Shown: positions 28,974-38,058 of the stretch, piece after piece
Numbering within the stretch: the first letter of the stretch is position 1
Layout of the letters: each line of letters begins with the position of its first letter
From: Allopseudospirillum japonicum
Lineage (GTDB): Bacteria; Pseudomonadota; Gammaproteobacteria; Pseudomonadales; Halomonadaceae
Assembly: GCF_900108915.1 (NCBI RefSeq)
Contig: NZ_FNYH01000010.1
Coordinates: forward strand, 62,001 to 126,000
Direction of reading: 5' to 3'
DNA: 64,000 nucleotides
Notes under the pieces: model-generated
What the model was told of the DNA's origin: nothing
The model's input: the letters and a program-made list of their open reading frames with translations, nothing else
The model's database searches: none
Made by a program: the position numbers and the translations under genes

Positions 28974-29846
28974 ATGTTAAGTTACCGCCATGGGTTTCAT
29001 GCAGGCAATCATGCCGATGTGCTTAAGCACTTGACCTTACTTGCTGTATTGGAGCAATTACAGCGCAAACAGAAGCCTTATTACTATTTAGACACCCATG
29101 CAGGGGCTGCTTTATATGCTTTGGATAGTGCTTGGGCACAGCAAACACAAGAAGCCAAGCGCGGTATTTTGCCTTTATGGGATCAGGCGCAACAAGGACA
29201 AAAACTACCGCCTTTAGTGCAAACTTATATACAACATTTACAAGTGCTCAATCCAGGCAGCACGAGTCTACATGCTTACCCAGGCTCACCTTATCTTGCA
29301 GCCATGCATAGCCGTGAACAAGATACCTTAGTGGCTTTGGAACTGCACTCCCAAGAAATTGATCAACTCAAAATGAATTTGTGTCAGGCACCACATAAAG
29401 TGCAAGTACATCATAGAGACGCTTTAGAAGGCTTAGTTGCTTTAATGCCGCCTGTGCCAAGGCGTGGTTGTGTACTGATTGACCCAGCTTATGAAGTGAA
29501 AAGCGAATATCAAAGTCTCTTACCCAAGGTACAAAAGGCGCTGGCTTTATGGCCACAAGGCTGTTTTATGTTGTGGATGCCTATTTTGGCAAGCCAAGCG
29601 CATTTACAGCTGATTAAAGGGGCACGCAAGCTAAGCGGTGCCCATTCTGGGATACTTTGTTATGAGTTGGAATTACCTGACATTGAGCAAGGCATGTATG
29701 CCAGCGCCTTGGTATTGATTAATCCACCTTGGGGATTGGAGGCGCTGTTGGATCCAGCGTTAGATGCCTATCAGCAAGCACTAGAACACGCACATATGCG
29801 TGCCCATTGGAAAAAAGTGTGGTTACAGCAACCAAGTGCGGCCTAA
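28974..29846 (+). CDS. rlmJ: 23S rRNA (adenine2030-N6)-methyltransferase RlmJ
   Basis: SAM-dependent rRNA methylase. Seen: the hallmark N-terminus MLSYRHGFHAGNHADVLKH, YLDTHAGAALY (SAM site), and the catalytic DPAYE motif (about residue 164) in VLIDPAYEVKSEY. 290 residues is the usual size. It follows the kinase by 12 bp and overlaps the convergent bolA stop by 4 bp. Confidence 0.95.
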   Translation: MLSYRHGFHAGNHADVLKHLTLLAVLEQLQRKQKPYYYLDTHAGAALYALDSAWAQQTQEAKRGILPLWDQAQQGQKLPPLVQTYIQHLQVLNPGSTSLHAYPGSPYLAAMHSREQDTLVALELHSQEIDQLKMNLCQAPHKVQVHHRDALEGLVALMPPVPRRGCVLIDPAYEVKSEYQSLLPKVQKALALWPQGCFMLWMPILASQAHLQLIKGARKLSGAHSGILCYELELPDIEQGMYASALVLINPPWGLEALLDPALDAYQQALEHAHMRAHWKKVWLQQPSAA

Positions 29847-30145
29847 TGACCACCGCCGTAACATCCTGGTGAGTCTGGGCGTTCTTGTTGACGTGCTTGC
29901 CATTCTTCTGGGGTATATAAATGCAAAGCCAAAGCATGTACCCCTGAATTCAAGGCTTGTGCCAATAAAGCGTAAACTTTTTGATGACGTTTTACAGGAA
30001 GCAAGCCAGCAAAAACCTCACTGACAAGGGTAATTTTAAAATGCGAATCTGTTCCCTTGCTGTGTTGATGGCTCTCGTTCTCCACCGCTAAATACAGGGG
30101 GGCTAATTCGGCCAATTGCGCTTCAATATGGGCTTGCATTGACAT
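29843..30145 (-). CDS. bolA: BolA-family protein
   Basis: 100-residue BolA domain protein, partner of monothiol glutaredoxins in Fe-S trafficking and envelope/shape control. Seen: VENESHQHSKGTDSHFKITLVSEVFAGLLPVKRHQKVYALLAQALNSGVHALALHLYT, the full BolA core with its conserved His. The C-terminus SPGCYGGGH offers an extra Cys/His. RBS gagga supports the ATG at 30145. It lies 18 bp after the unknown gene at 30164 and probably forms an operon with it. Confidence 0.93.
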   Translation of the reverse strand: MSMQAHIEAQLAELAPLYLAVENESHQHSKGTDSHFKITLVSEVFAGLLPVKRHQKVYALLAQALNSGVHALALHLYTPEEWQARQQERPDSPGCYGGGH

Positions 30146-30163
30146 TCCGGCTTCCTCACTAAA

Positions 30164-31078
30164 CTAGGGGCGCAAACGCGCGGCTAAGTGTAAAAAATCA
30201 GGTAACGTTTGTAGATAAACCGCTAAACGTCCAAGAATATCGACGTAATCTTGCCGCGGCGTTAAAAAACCTTGCTCTGCATCTTCAATCGCCTGCACCA
30301 ACAAAGCCCGCGCACGCCAGCGGTTCATGCCGATTTCAATTAAAGGTGCCAACAAAGGGGCAAGGAGTACACCAGCAACCAAGCCACCGCCAGCACCGGC
30401 AAAAGTGACCCAAGAAGGTACCCCAGTGAGAGAGACCCACAAACCGCCAAACCAAGATAAATGACTGGTATATAAGCCGACGGCTGCCGCTTGCCCAACC
30501 GCTAAACTACTGCCAAATGCACTTGTCCCTAAACTTTTGCCAAGTATTCCCATCAAGCAAAACATTAAGGCTTCGCGTGTTCCCTCAATGGAAAGATTCA
30601 AACGTTCCACTTGTTGGCCGAGTTGCTGCGCAAAGGCCGCTTGTTTTTGCTCGGGTACTTGTGCCAAAAGTTGATGAATTTCTTGCTCAAAGTGCGCTTG
30701 ATGTGGTTGGACATAGGCTTGAATTTTGGCTTCAAGCCCAGGCAGGTCGAGTAACTCCTGCTGCAAAATGGCTTCGAGTGCTTGTTGCTTGCCAGAACGT
30801 CTTGGGCTGGTTTCTTCTGTGTTTTTGCGTCCACTCAATTTACGTACACCAGACCAAAGACTACGCGGTAAAGCGGCTAAATCGCTTGGAATATCCTGCT
30901 TGTGCTGCCAATGACGTTTAAAAACTGCACGTCCACAAGCAAAGTGGGCTTGGTAAACCGGATCAATCCGAGTTTGGGCTTGTTGAAAATGTGCATGGAC
31001 CAAGGCCTCTAATTGCGCCTTATATTCTGCAGCACTTAAGGGAACCGCGGGGGCTTGTGTGACCATAGCAAGACTCAA
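30164..31078 (-). CDS. Unknown protein with C-terminal hydrophobic Gly-rich segments
   Basis: No confident family. 304 residues. The first about 165 are hydrophilic and helical, rich in Gln/Glu/His; residues about 170-245 hold two hydrophobic Gly/Ala-rich stretches (GILGKSLGTSAFGSSLAVGQAAAVGLY; FAGAGGGLVAGVLLAPLLAPL), resembling glycine-zipper membrane segments; then a short helical tail. It precedes bolA (18 bp). A peripheral or inner-membrane role is inferred from the segments only. Confidence 0.75.
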   Translation of the reverse strand: MSLAMVTQAPAVPLSAAEYKAQLEALVHAHFQQAQTRIDPVYQAHFACGRAVFKRHWQHKQDIPSDLAALPRSLWSGVRKLSGRKNTEETSPRRSGKQQALEAILQQELLDLPGLEAKIQAYVQPHQAHFEQEIHQLLAQVPEQKQAAFAQQLGQQVERLNLSIEGTREALMFCLMGILGKSLGTSAFGSSLAVGQAAAVGLYTSHLSWFGGLWVSLTGVPSWVTFAGAGGGLVAGVLLAPLLAPLIEIGMNRWRARALLVQAIEDAEQGFLTPRQDYVDILGRLAVYLQTLPDFLHLAARLRP

Positions 31079-31137
31079 GGTAATCTAGAAGATCAAAAGA
31101 AGGCAGCCGATATCGCTGCCTCTTGCTAAGACACACC

Positions 31138-33036
31138 TTATAGGAAAGGGTTCTCTAATTTAAGGTCCACACTACGTGCATAACCTGGGATCTGAATTTC
31201 ATTTTCAGTGATGACTAACTCAGGCCCTTCCAAAACCGACTCACCAAAGTGATATAAAGTTTTAAATTCACCTTGATCCGCAGCTTGCAAGTAAGCTTGG
31301 GTTTGTGCTGCTACGTTTTCATGCGTTTGTGCATGTTGTTTCAGGGCAGCTTGTCCATGACGTTGCGCTAATAAATCTTGCGTTGCTTGCGGTGATAATA
31401 ATAAGGCAGTAGCGTTATTGCCACCGAAACCTTTGGCATTAATAAAAGCCAGCGGCGTTTTAGCCGGATCGATTTGGGTGTGCTGATCACTCAGCTTGAG
31501 ATTTGAATCATAAATATCGTCCGCAAACTGTGTTGACGTACGGATACCAGGTAACCAAGCCTGCGCCCAAGTCCCTAAAGCACTCACTAGCTGGTCCGCA
31601 CCTGCACTGCCTTGCGAGTGACCTACAAAGCATTTCACAGCAGCCACCGGCCAATCAGTAATACCAAAAGCTTTCGCGACCTCATTGATCACATGGGATT
31701 CGGTCACACGGTTTTTCGGTGTACTTGTGCCATGTGCATGCACAAAGCTGCCATGACGCAAACCTTGCTCACCCACCAAAGTGCGCCCTAAAGCGGCTGC
31801 TTTGGCTAAGGTTAAGTAGTTACCTATTCCAGGTGCCGAAATCGAGCGTTTAAAACCATCTGCATTCACAAAAACATCTGGCACAGCCGCATGAATGTGG
31901 GCACCTAACTCTAAGGCTAAACTATCATCCGTGAGTAAAATAAAGTGCGCAGCTTCTGCAATGGTAAAGCCACAATTCGGTGCAAATGGACGACACGCGC
32001 GGCGATAATCATCATCTGCTAATTGTGTTTTACCATCTAAGGCTAATAAACTGGCATCATCGGCCAAAGCGCCCATCGCTCGGAAGCCTTCAATAATCTC
32101 CGGAGTTACAGGTGCATCCGCACTGCCCACAAAAGCAGCTCGGCAACGTCCAGAACGAATATCACGTACTGCCGCTTGTAAGTTATAAAGGAAGCTGGCA
32201 CAGGCACCTAAGGTACCACCTGTCATACCAAGATTGCCCAACACATAGGCATTGATAAAATCAGCGGTCATTTGCCCATAGCCCAGCGGCATTTGCTTAG
32301 CTGTAGCGCGTTTACCACTGATAAAGCTTTGTAATAAACCGCCCCAACCTTCTTGATCAAGCTGACCAATCGAATTACTGGCATAGACACCAATTTGATC
32401 TGGGTTGACACGTGCTTGAATTGCTTCCCAAGGGATACCACAAGAGCCGAGCAAATCCGAGGCTGCAAAAATAGCCATTTGTAAGCCACGCGGATGATGC
32501 GCAGAACGATATAAACGGCTAGGATCAAAACCTGTTGGCAATTGTCCTGCAGCTTGTACTAAGGCTTGGCGCTGATCTGGCAATAGGGCATCTAAAGCCT
32601 CTGGAATCCACAACTCAACCTCGCCTTTTTCAACATCTCTTACCTGCCAATTCGCTGGTATGTGATCTGGCAGTTGACGTTTCCGCACCCGTACTTTTAG
32701 CCCTTGCTCGGCTTTAAGTTTGGCAAGACGCGCGGCAGGAATCGCGTTCACATCGAACAGATGTGGCTCGATACGACGAATGAGTGTATGGGCTTGAATA
32801 TAATCGGCATAGGTTTGCGCAATCACGGATGCAGATAGCGCGCGCCCTTGCGCATCTTGCGCTTGTCCTTGCTGGAACTGAACTTGCCCCATAAGACTGG
32901 CCAACCCGACTAAAGTCGATTGACGTTCTTGTTCTGAGAGCACCTCAAGTAGCGTACGTTTAAATCCTTGATGTCCGGAGGTTCGGCCTGCGGCGTTAAT
33001 ACCTCCCATGCCAATAATGACTGGTAACTGAGACAA
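31138..33036 (-). CDS. fabY: Beta-ketoacyl-ACP synthase FabY
   Basis: Starts fatty-acid synthesis by condensing acetyl-CoA with malonyl-ACP, replacing FabH in Pseudomonas-like bacteria. Seen: MSQLPVIIGMGGINAAGRTS at the N-terminus; active-site Cys in GGTLGACASFLYN; His residues in VHAHGTSTPKNR and KCFVGHSQGSAGADQ; and the GFGGNNA end. 632 residues matches the 634-residue Pseudomonas aeruginosa FabY far better than 410-residue FabB/FabF. Stand-alone gene. Confidence 0.92.
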   Translation of the reverse strand: MSQLPVIIGMGGINAAGRTSGHQGFKRTLLEVLSEQERQSTLVGLASLMGQVQFQQGQAQDAQGRALSASVIAQTYADYIQAHTLIRRIEPHLFDVNAIPAARLAKLKAEQGLKVRVRKRQLPDHIPANWQVRDVEKGEVELWIPEALDALLPDQRQALVQAAGQLPTGFDPSRLYRSAHHPRGLQMAIFAASDLLGSCGIPWEAIQARVNPDQIGVYASNSIGQLDQEGWGGLLQSFISGKRATAKQMPLGYGQMTADFINAYVLGNLGMTGGTLGACASFLYNLQAAVRDIRSGRCRAAFVGSADAPVTPEIIEGFRAMGALADDASLLALDGKTQLADDDYRRACRPFAPNCGFTIAEAAHFILLTDDSLALELGAHIHAAVPDVFVNADGFKRSISAPGIGNYLTLAKAAALGRTLVGEQGLRHGSFVHAHGTSTPKNRVTESHVINEVAKAFGITDWPVAAVKCFVGHSQGSAGADQLVSALGTWAQAWLPGIRTSTQFADDIYDSNLKLSDQHTQIDPAKTPLAFINAKGFGGNNATALLLSPQATQDLLAQRHGQAALKQHAQTHENVAAQTQAYLQAADQGEFKTLYHFGESVLEGPELVITENEIQIPGYARSVDLKLENPFL

Positions 33037-33463
33037 GCTCTTACCCTCGCTAAAAATAAATGCTAACTTGACCCAAATGGGGTTTGGAATGCTTGGTTGT
33101 CCTGAAGATCAGGCTTGAACAGCTTGGGGGCGGTCATTCAACTAGACAAGCTACGGCATGGGCGCAACCCGCTAAGATCAAAACCTACCGACAGAAATCT
33201 TGCACAAAAGTTTGTGTGTCCTTGTGTCCTTGTGTCCTTTGGGCAATATTTTTATATATTGCGGCGCACAAAAGCACTAAGGGGCATCTAGTCTAACACT
33301 CTCCCTAAAAGGTGACCAGAGACGAGCGTGCCAATAGAAACGAATCTTGCCGCCTTTCGTATCCAAAGATCCAAGGCTAGTGAATGCAAGCTGAGTTTTT
33401 GAGATGGTTCATTTTTGAGAACGTTGAGGTCATCTTAAACCAAGAGCCTGTATCGTTAATTTA
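33037..33463. other. Intergenic region with 8-bp tandem repeat
   Basis: 427 bp between fabY (promoter side) and the end of the MalT-like regulator. Three perfect copies of tgtgtcct occupy 33215-33238. I see no convincing gene, terminator or operator; a 70-codon open frame at 33084-33296 has no family-like sequence. Confidence 0.5.
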
Positions 33464-36292
33464 TTATTGAAACCACCCCAAAACTCTTGCTTTTTGTACA
33501 GCTTGCATCCGTGAACGTGCATCTAATTTGCGTAAAATATGACGCATATGGGTTTTCACTGTATGTAAAGAAATAAATAAACGTTCTGCAATCGCTTGGT
33601 TAGATAATCCTTGAGCAGCCAAGGCTAGGACCTTCGCCTCACGCTGGCTTAACGGCTCTACTTTAGCAACAGAAGGTTTAGGTGTCTGGGTAGGCTTTTT
33701 ATGCTGCCATTTCTCTAATAACCAAGCTTGTTGTTGTAGCCAAGTATAAGCGGGGCGTTTTTTGGGATACTCCTCCAACATACGCACGAGTTGCGGCTCT
33801 GCATTTAACAAAGGCCAATAATGCATTTGTGTTTGCATTTGTATTAATAAAAAATCTAGATGTGCATAAGCTGAGGTAAAATCTTCTTGTTGCCATAAAA
33901 ATAGAGCCTGTTGTAACTGGGATGCTAACCCCTGCACACCGGATTTCATCGGTGTTAATTGTGCCAATAACGTATGCACTTGCTGATTTTTTTGCTGTAA
34001 GATAGCCAATCTTAACCTTAACGCACGCACACGCTCATCTAAATCGTCCAAATAATTTGGTGGCTTCACTGTATTATCAGTTAATGCACACTCAATTTGT
34101 AATAACCAAGTTTCTGCTAGTTCATATTTGCCCTCATCTATCCATAACTGTGCTTTGCTAACTGTGATCCAAGCTAAATAATAAATGGAAGGGACATCCC
34201 AAATATGCATTAAACGTTCAGCCTGTGATAAATGCACAAAGGCTTGTTCTGGACGCTGATAACAAACTTCTATATCTGCCAATAATAAATAAGCAGCTAA
34301 ACTAAATAAATCTCGGGTTCGTTTCAATAAGGGTAAGGCTTGATTTAAATCGACACATGCTGATTGTAACTGACCTTGGCCCGCTTTGCGGTAGGCTTGA
34401 TAGACCAGCAAACGCCCATAACTAGCTTGACGCGCTTGTTGTGGATAAGCTTGTGCCAGTGCCAACCCTTGTGCTAAAGGCGCATCTAACGCCTGCATGT
34501 GACCTTTCGCAAGTTCTAAAGCAATATAATCAACCAGTGCTTTTTGTTCTAACTCAACTTGCTGTGTTTTATGCGCCAAGGCTTGCGCGGCACGATTATA
34601 GCCACGAGCACTTTTGAAACGTTTCAAGCGCGTGTAATTCTCCGTCAGCAAAGACAAGGCCGCAAATTGCCACACGGCAAGATGAGGATTAAGACGATGG
34701 TAAGCCTCTAATGCCAACTGATTCGCAGTTGCCAAATCACCACGACCTTGCGCAATCTGCGCTTGAATCACCCCAAGCTGGCCGGCATTCGCTGGTGCTA
34801 TCTCAGCATCGGCCAGCAGCTTTTGCACTTGGGCATAACTCATATCCAGCTGTCCTGCACAAGCCAATGCCCAAGTATACAAAATATGCAAATGGATCGC
34901 GGTTTCCCAGATAGATTCAGGTAACTCTAGACGCCAAGCGAGAACACGCGCTAAATCCTGCGTGACTAAATAACTTGGATAAGCTTGTTGGACCCAGTAT
35001 AAAACGCCTTGAGTATCTTGTGCCGCAAGTGCATATTCTAAAGCCGCACGCATATGCGCTTGACTTGCATACCAGCGGCTAGCGGCTTGGTAAAACTGAC
35101 AAAGCTGTGTTTGACTCCAGTGAGTTGGAGCGGGTTGTGCGTGTGTCAACAGTGCTTGACTTAATGGATGCAATTTAAACCATTGACCTTGCGCATCTTG
35201 CGCGACCAACCACAAACCTTGCTGCTGGAGTACTTGTAAACGCTGGGCGTTACCAGTAGGTAATGGGGGGTGGCTTGCACGACATACAGCATCTAATAAA
35301 TCTGCGCAAAATAAATCGAAATGCGTTAATAACCAGATAAAATGCTGCAAATCTTCAGGTAAATGCGCAAAAATATCCTGTAGTAAAAAGTCGACTAAAA
35401 CTTCCGGTGGGTGTGCCAATAGATGACGGATCGACTCAGCGCTAGTCACCTCATCTGTGCTTATTGGTTGTGTTTGATCTTGTGCGTGCATGTGCGCTTG
35501 GGCTTGAAAAAGCAAGGCTACCGCTGCTGGCCAACCGGCCGTTTTTTGGGCAATTTCTGTTAGGATTTCCGAGCGATACACGCACCCAGCTTGGGCTTGG
35601 GCCAGTTGTTGGATCTCTGTTTCTGTAAAAGCGAGTGCACTTTCGTCCAAAATCGCCACAGCTTGGCGCGCGGCCAGTCGCCCTAAAGGCAAAGGTAAAG
35701 GCAGACGAGATGCCAAGATTAAAGTGACATTCGGCGGCAAAGCTTGTAACAAAAATTCAATACATGCGGCCAATGCGGGGGCTTGGATCACTTGAGCATC
35801 ATCTAATACCACCAGATAGCGCGGCGGTGGTCTTGTGTCATTAGAGATTTGATAAGGCGTCGTGGCAAACGGAGGTTCTGTTGCAAGGCACGTGAGTTGG
35901 GTTTCAGGCAAGGCTAACTCATCACACACACTGGCAAGAATATTTTCCAAATCTAAGGGCTGGTGGGTTTGCCGTGCGGCTAAAGCCTCTAAAGCCTGTT
36001 GCCCTATTGCTTGCGTGTAAGGGCTGAGCCGGCGCAGTGCGTAAATCCAGTACGTTAAAAAACGCCCGACATCCGCATCCGCAGGATCTAAGGTCAACCA
36101 AGTGGCATACTCTTGCGTACCTAGCTCACTCAACCAATGGGCCAATAAAGTCGTTTTGCCAAAACCTGCAGCAGCTTGCAAAATAATCAAGGGTTTACTG
36201 TGGGCCTGCTGCAAAAAGTCTAATAAAGCAGTACGCTTAAGCGCTTTGGCTGCAGGTGGCGGCATAAAAAATTTCGCGCTTAATAGAGGCAT
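33464..36292 (-). CDS. MalT-like LuxR-family transcription regulator (STAND ATPase)
   Basis: 942-residue large regulator. Seen: an N-terminal ATPase with Walker A QAAAGFGKTTLL (about 39-50), Walker B-like YLVVLDDAQ, a winged-helix/TPR-like helical middle for inducer binding (about 350-850), and a C-terminal LuxR HTH (LSQREAKVLALAAQGLSNQAIAERL then SLHTVKTHMRHILRKLDA). The HTH and Walker motifs are intact. It is divergent from argH; no sugar genes lie next to it, so its inducer and targets are unknown. A palindrome lies in the shared promoter region. Confidence 0.93.
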   Translation of the reverse strand: MPLLSAKFFMPPPAAKALKRTALLDFLQQAHSKPLIILQAAAGFGKTTLLAHWLSELGTQEYATWLTLDPADADVGRFLTYWIYALRRLSPYTQAIGQQALEALAARQTHQPLDLENILASVCDELALPETQLTCLATEPPFATTPYQISNDTRPPPRYLVVLDDAQVIQAPALAACIEFLLQALPPNVTLILASRLPLPLPLGRLAARQAVAILDESALAFTETEIQQLAQAQAGCVYRSEILTEIAQKTAGWPAAVALLFQAQAHMHAQDQTQPISTDEVTSAESIRHLLAHPPEVLVDFLLQDIFAHLPEDLQHFIWLLTHFDLFCADLLDAVCRASHPPLPTGNAQRLQVLQQQGLWLVAQDAQGQWFKLHPLSQALLTHAQPAPTHWSQTQLCQFYQAASRWYASQAHMRAALEYALAAQDTQGVLYWVQQAYPSYLVTQDLARVLAWRLELPESIWETAIHLHILYTWALACAGQLDMSYAQVQKLLADAEIAPANAGQLGVIQAQIAQGRGDLATANQLALEAYHRLNPHLAVWQFAALSLLTENYTRLKRFKSARGYNRAAQALAHKTQQVELEQKALVDYIALELAKGHMQALDAPLAQGLALAQAYPQQARQASYGRLLVYQAYRKAGQGQLQSACVDLNQALPLLKRTRDLFSLAAYLLLADIEVCYQRPEQAFVHLSQAERLMHIWDVPSIYYLAWITVSKAQLWIDEGKYELAETWLLQIECALTDNTVKPPNYLDDLDERVRALRLRLAILQQKNQQVHTLLAQLTPMKSGVQGLASQLQQALFLWQQEDFTSAYAHLDFLLIQMQTQMHYWPLLNAEPQLVRMLEEYPKKRPAYTWLQQQAWLLEKWQHKKPTQTPKPSVAKVEPLSQREAKVLALAAQGLSNQAIAERLFISLHTVKTHMRHILRKLDARSRMQAVQKARVLGWFQ

Positions 36293-36361
36293 TTTGCGTT
36301 TTGATCCATCCTATGCAAAGTCAATTGAGGCTGAGAAAGAATTGCGTGCTTTTCATTAAAA

Positions 36362-36377
36362 CTTGTTCGCGAACAAG
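36362..36377. promoter_or_regulatory. Perfect 16-bp palindrome between the MalT-like regulator and argH
   Basis: CTTGTTCGCGAACAAG is a perfect palindrome in the 179-bp divergent region. A dimeric repressor or the LuxR-type regulator could bind it; no assignment is made. Confidence 0.55.
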
Positions 36378-36471
36378 GTAAAATCTTTTCTATCCATTAA
36401 ACCTATCCAATTTACCTAATACCAATCAAGGGAGGCAGCAAATTTCCTGCGGGGTCATTTGCTGAAAATGC

Positions 36472-37866
36472 ATGAGTGAGCAACAAAGTACAGATAAACC
36501 TTGGGGCGGACGTTTTACTGAGCCAACCGATACTTTTGTCGAGGGCTTTACTGCTTCTGTAGACTTTGATAAGCGTTTGTATTTCCATGATATTCAAGGC
36601 TCTTTGGCCCACGCACGCATGCTAACCCAAGTCGAGGTGCTCACTGAGGATGAATATCAAGCTATTGAACAAGGCTTGACTGAGATCCGCAGCCGCATTG
36701 AAGCAGGGAATTTCCCTTGGTCTGTCAAGTTGGAAGATGTGCACATGAACATCGAAGCCCAGCTCACCCAAGCCATTGGGATTACAGGCAAAAAACTGCA
36801 CACAGGGCGTTCACGTAATGATCAAGTCGCCACAGACATCCGCTTGTATTTACGTGATGAAATCGATGTCATCAGTGCCGAGTTGGTGCGCTTGCAAACC
36901 GGTTTGATTGAGCAAGCCCTGACCTATGCAGATACGATTATGCCAGGCTTTACTCACCTACAAACAGCACAGCCAGTGACTTTAGGGCATCACTTGCTCG
37001 CTTGGAATGAGATGCTGCAACGTGATTATGAGCGTTTACAAGATTGCCGTAAGCGGGTGAATGTGTGTCCTTTAGGGGCCGCAGCTTTAGCAGGAACGAC
37101 CTATCCGATTGATCGTCATTTAAGCGCCCAATTGTTAGGTTTTGAGCGTCCAACAGAAAACTCCTTGGATTCAGTTTCCGATCGAGACTTCGCAATAGAG
37201 TTTTCCAGTGTGGCTAGTTTGATGATGATTCACTTATCCCGTATGAGTGAAGAATTAATTTTATGGACCTCAGCCCAGTTCAATTTTATAGACCTCCCAG
37301 ATCGTTTCTGCACGGGCTCTTCCATTATGCCGCAAAAGAAAAATCCAGACGTGCCCGAGTTAGTTCGTGGCAAATCTGGGCGTGTTGTCGGGCATCTGAT
37401 CAGCCTTTTAATGTTGATGAAATCTCAACCTTTGGCGTATAACAAAGATAATCAAGAAGATAAAGAACCTTTATTTGATGTGATTGATACTGCTAAGGGA
37501 TGTCTAAAAGCCTTTGCGGATATGATCCCAGCAATTCAGGCTAAACCTGAGGTAATGCGTGAAGCGGCACGCCGTGGCTTCTCTACCGCGACTGACCTAG
37601 CCGACTACTTGGTGCGCCAAGGTTTACCTTTCCGTGATGCACATGAAGTGGTTGGTAAAGCCGTGGCTCACGGAGTCGCCACCCAAAAAGATCTTGCCGA
37701 AATGAGCTTGCAAGAGCTGCAAGGCTTTTGTGCCAGTATTGAAGCGGATGTGTTCGATGTGCTCACCTTGGAAGGTTCCGTACAAGCCCGAGACCATATC
37801 GGCGGTACCGCCCCCAGCCAAGTTCGTGCCGCTGCCCACAGAGCGCGTGCGCGTTTAGGAGCTTAA
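36472..37866 (+). CDS. argH: Argininosuccinate lyase ArgH
   Basis: Last step of arginine synthesis: argininosuccinate to arginine and fumarate. Seen: [13 protein letters not shown]-terminus, [13 protein letters not shown], and the signature [12 protein letters not shown] near residue 281; 464 residues is the normal size. First gene of a plus-strand run into lptM and lysA. Confidence 0.97.
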   Translation: MSEQQSTDKPWGGRFTEPTDTFVEGFTASVDFDKRLYFHDIQGSLAHARMLTQVEVLTEDEYQAIEQGLTEIRSRIEAGNFPWSVKLEDVHMNIEAQLTQAIGITGKKLHTGRSRNDQVATDIRLYLRDEIDVISAELVRLQTGLIEQALTYADTIMPGFTHLQTAQPVTLGHHLLAWNEMLQRDYERLQDCRKRVNVCPLGAAALAGTTYPIDRHLSAQLLGFERPTENSLDSVSDRDFAIEFSSVASLMMIHLSRMSEELILWTSAQFNFIDLPDRFCTGSSIMPQKKNPDVPELVRGKSGRVVGHLISLLMLMKSQPLAYNKDNQEDKEPLFDVIDTAKGCLKAFADMIPAIQAKPEVMREAARRGFSTATDLADYLVRQGLPFRDAHEVVGKAVAHGVATQKDLAEMSLQELQGFCASIEADVFDVLTLEGSVQARDHIGGTAPSQVRAAAHRARARLGA

Positions 37867-37870
37867 GTCT

Positions 37871-38035
37871 ATGCCTGTCGCCCTTTTCACCTGCTTACTT
37901 ACGCTCTTGTTCACCCTGACAGGATGTGGCCAAAAAGGGGCGCTGACACGACCGGAAGCTCCCCAAGCAGCGTCCTTGTCATCCACTGCGGGCATGGCAA
38001 CCGCTTTATCAGCGCCTCAGCGCTCCACCCCCTAA
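37871..38035 (+). CDS. lptM: Small outer-membrane lipoprotein LptM (YifL-like)
   Basis: 54-residue lipoprotein starting 4 bp after argH. Seen: signal peptide MPVALFTCLLTLLFTLTGC with lipobox LTG-C (Cys19), then CGQKGALTRP, the conserved core of the YifL/LptM family, which associates with the LptDE lipopolysaccharide translocon and is always next to lysA. RBS aggag lies inside the argH 3' end. The tail after residue 30 is low-complexity Ala/Ser. Confidence 0.88.
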   Translation: MPVALFTCLLTLLFTLTGCGQKGALTRPEAPQAASLSSTAGMATALSAPQRSTP

Positions 38036-38058
38036 TCAACGATTATTGAGCGGCTTTT

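Noticed and set aside
33084-33296. 70-codon plus-strand open frame in the fabY upstream region
   Set aside because: Cys/Val-rich translation of the 8-bp repeat and no RBS; likely chance.
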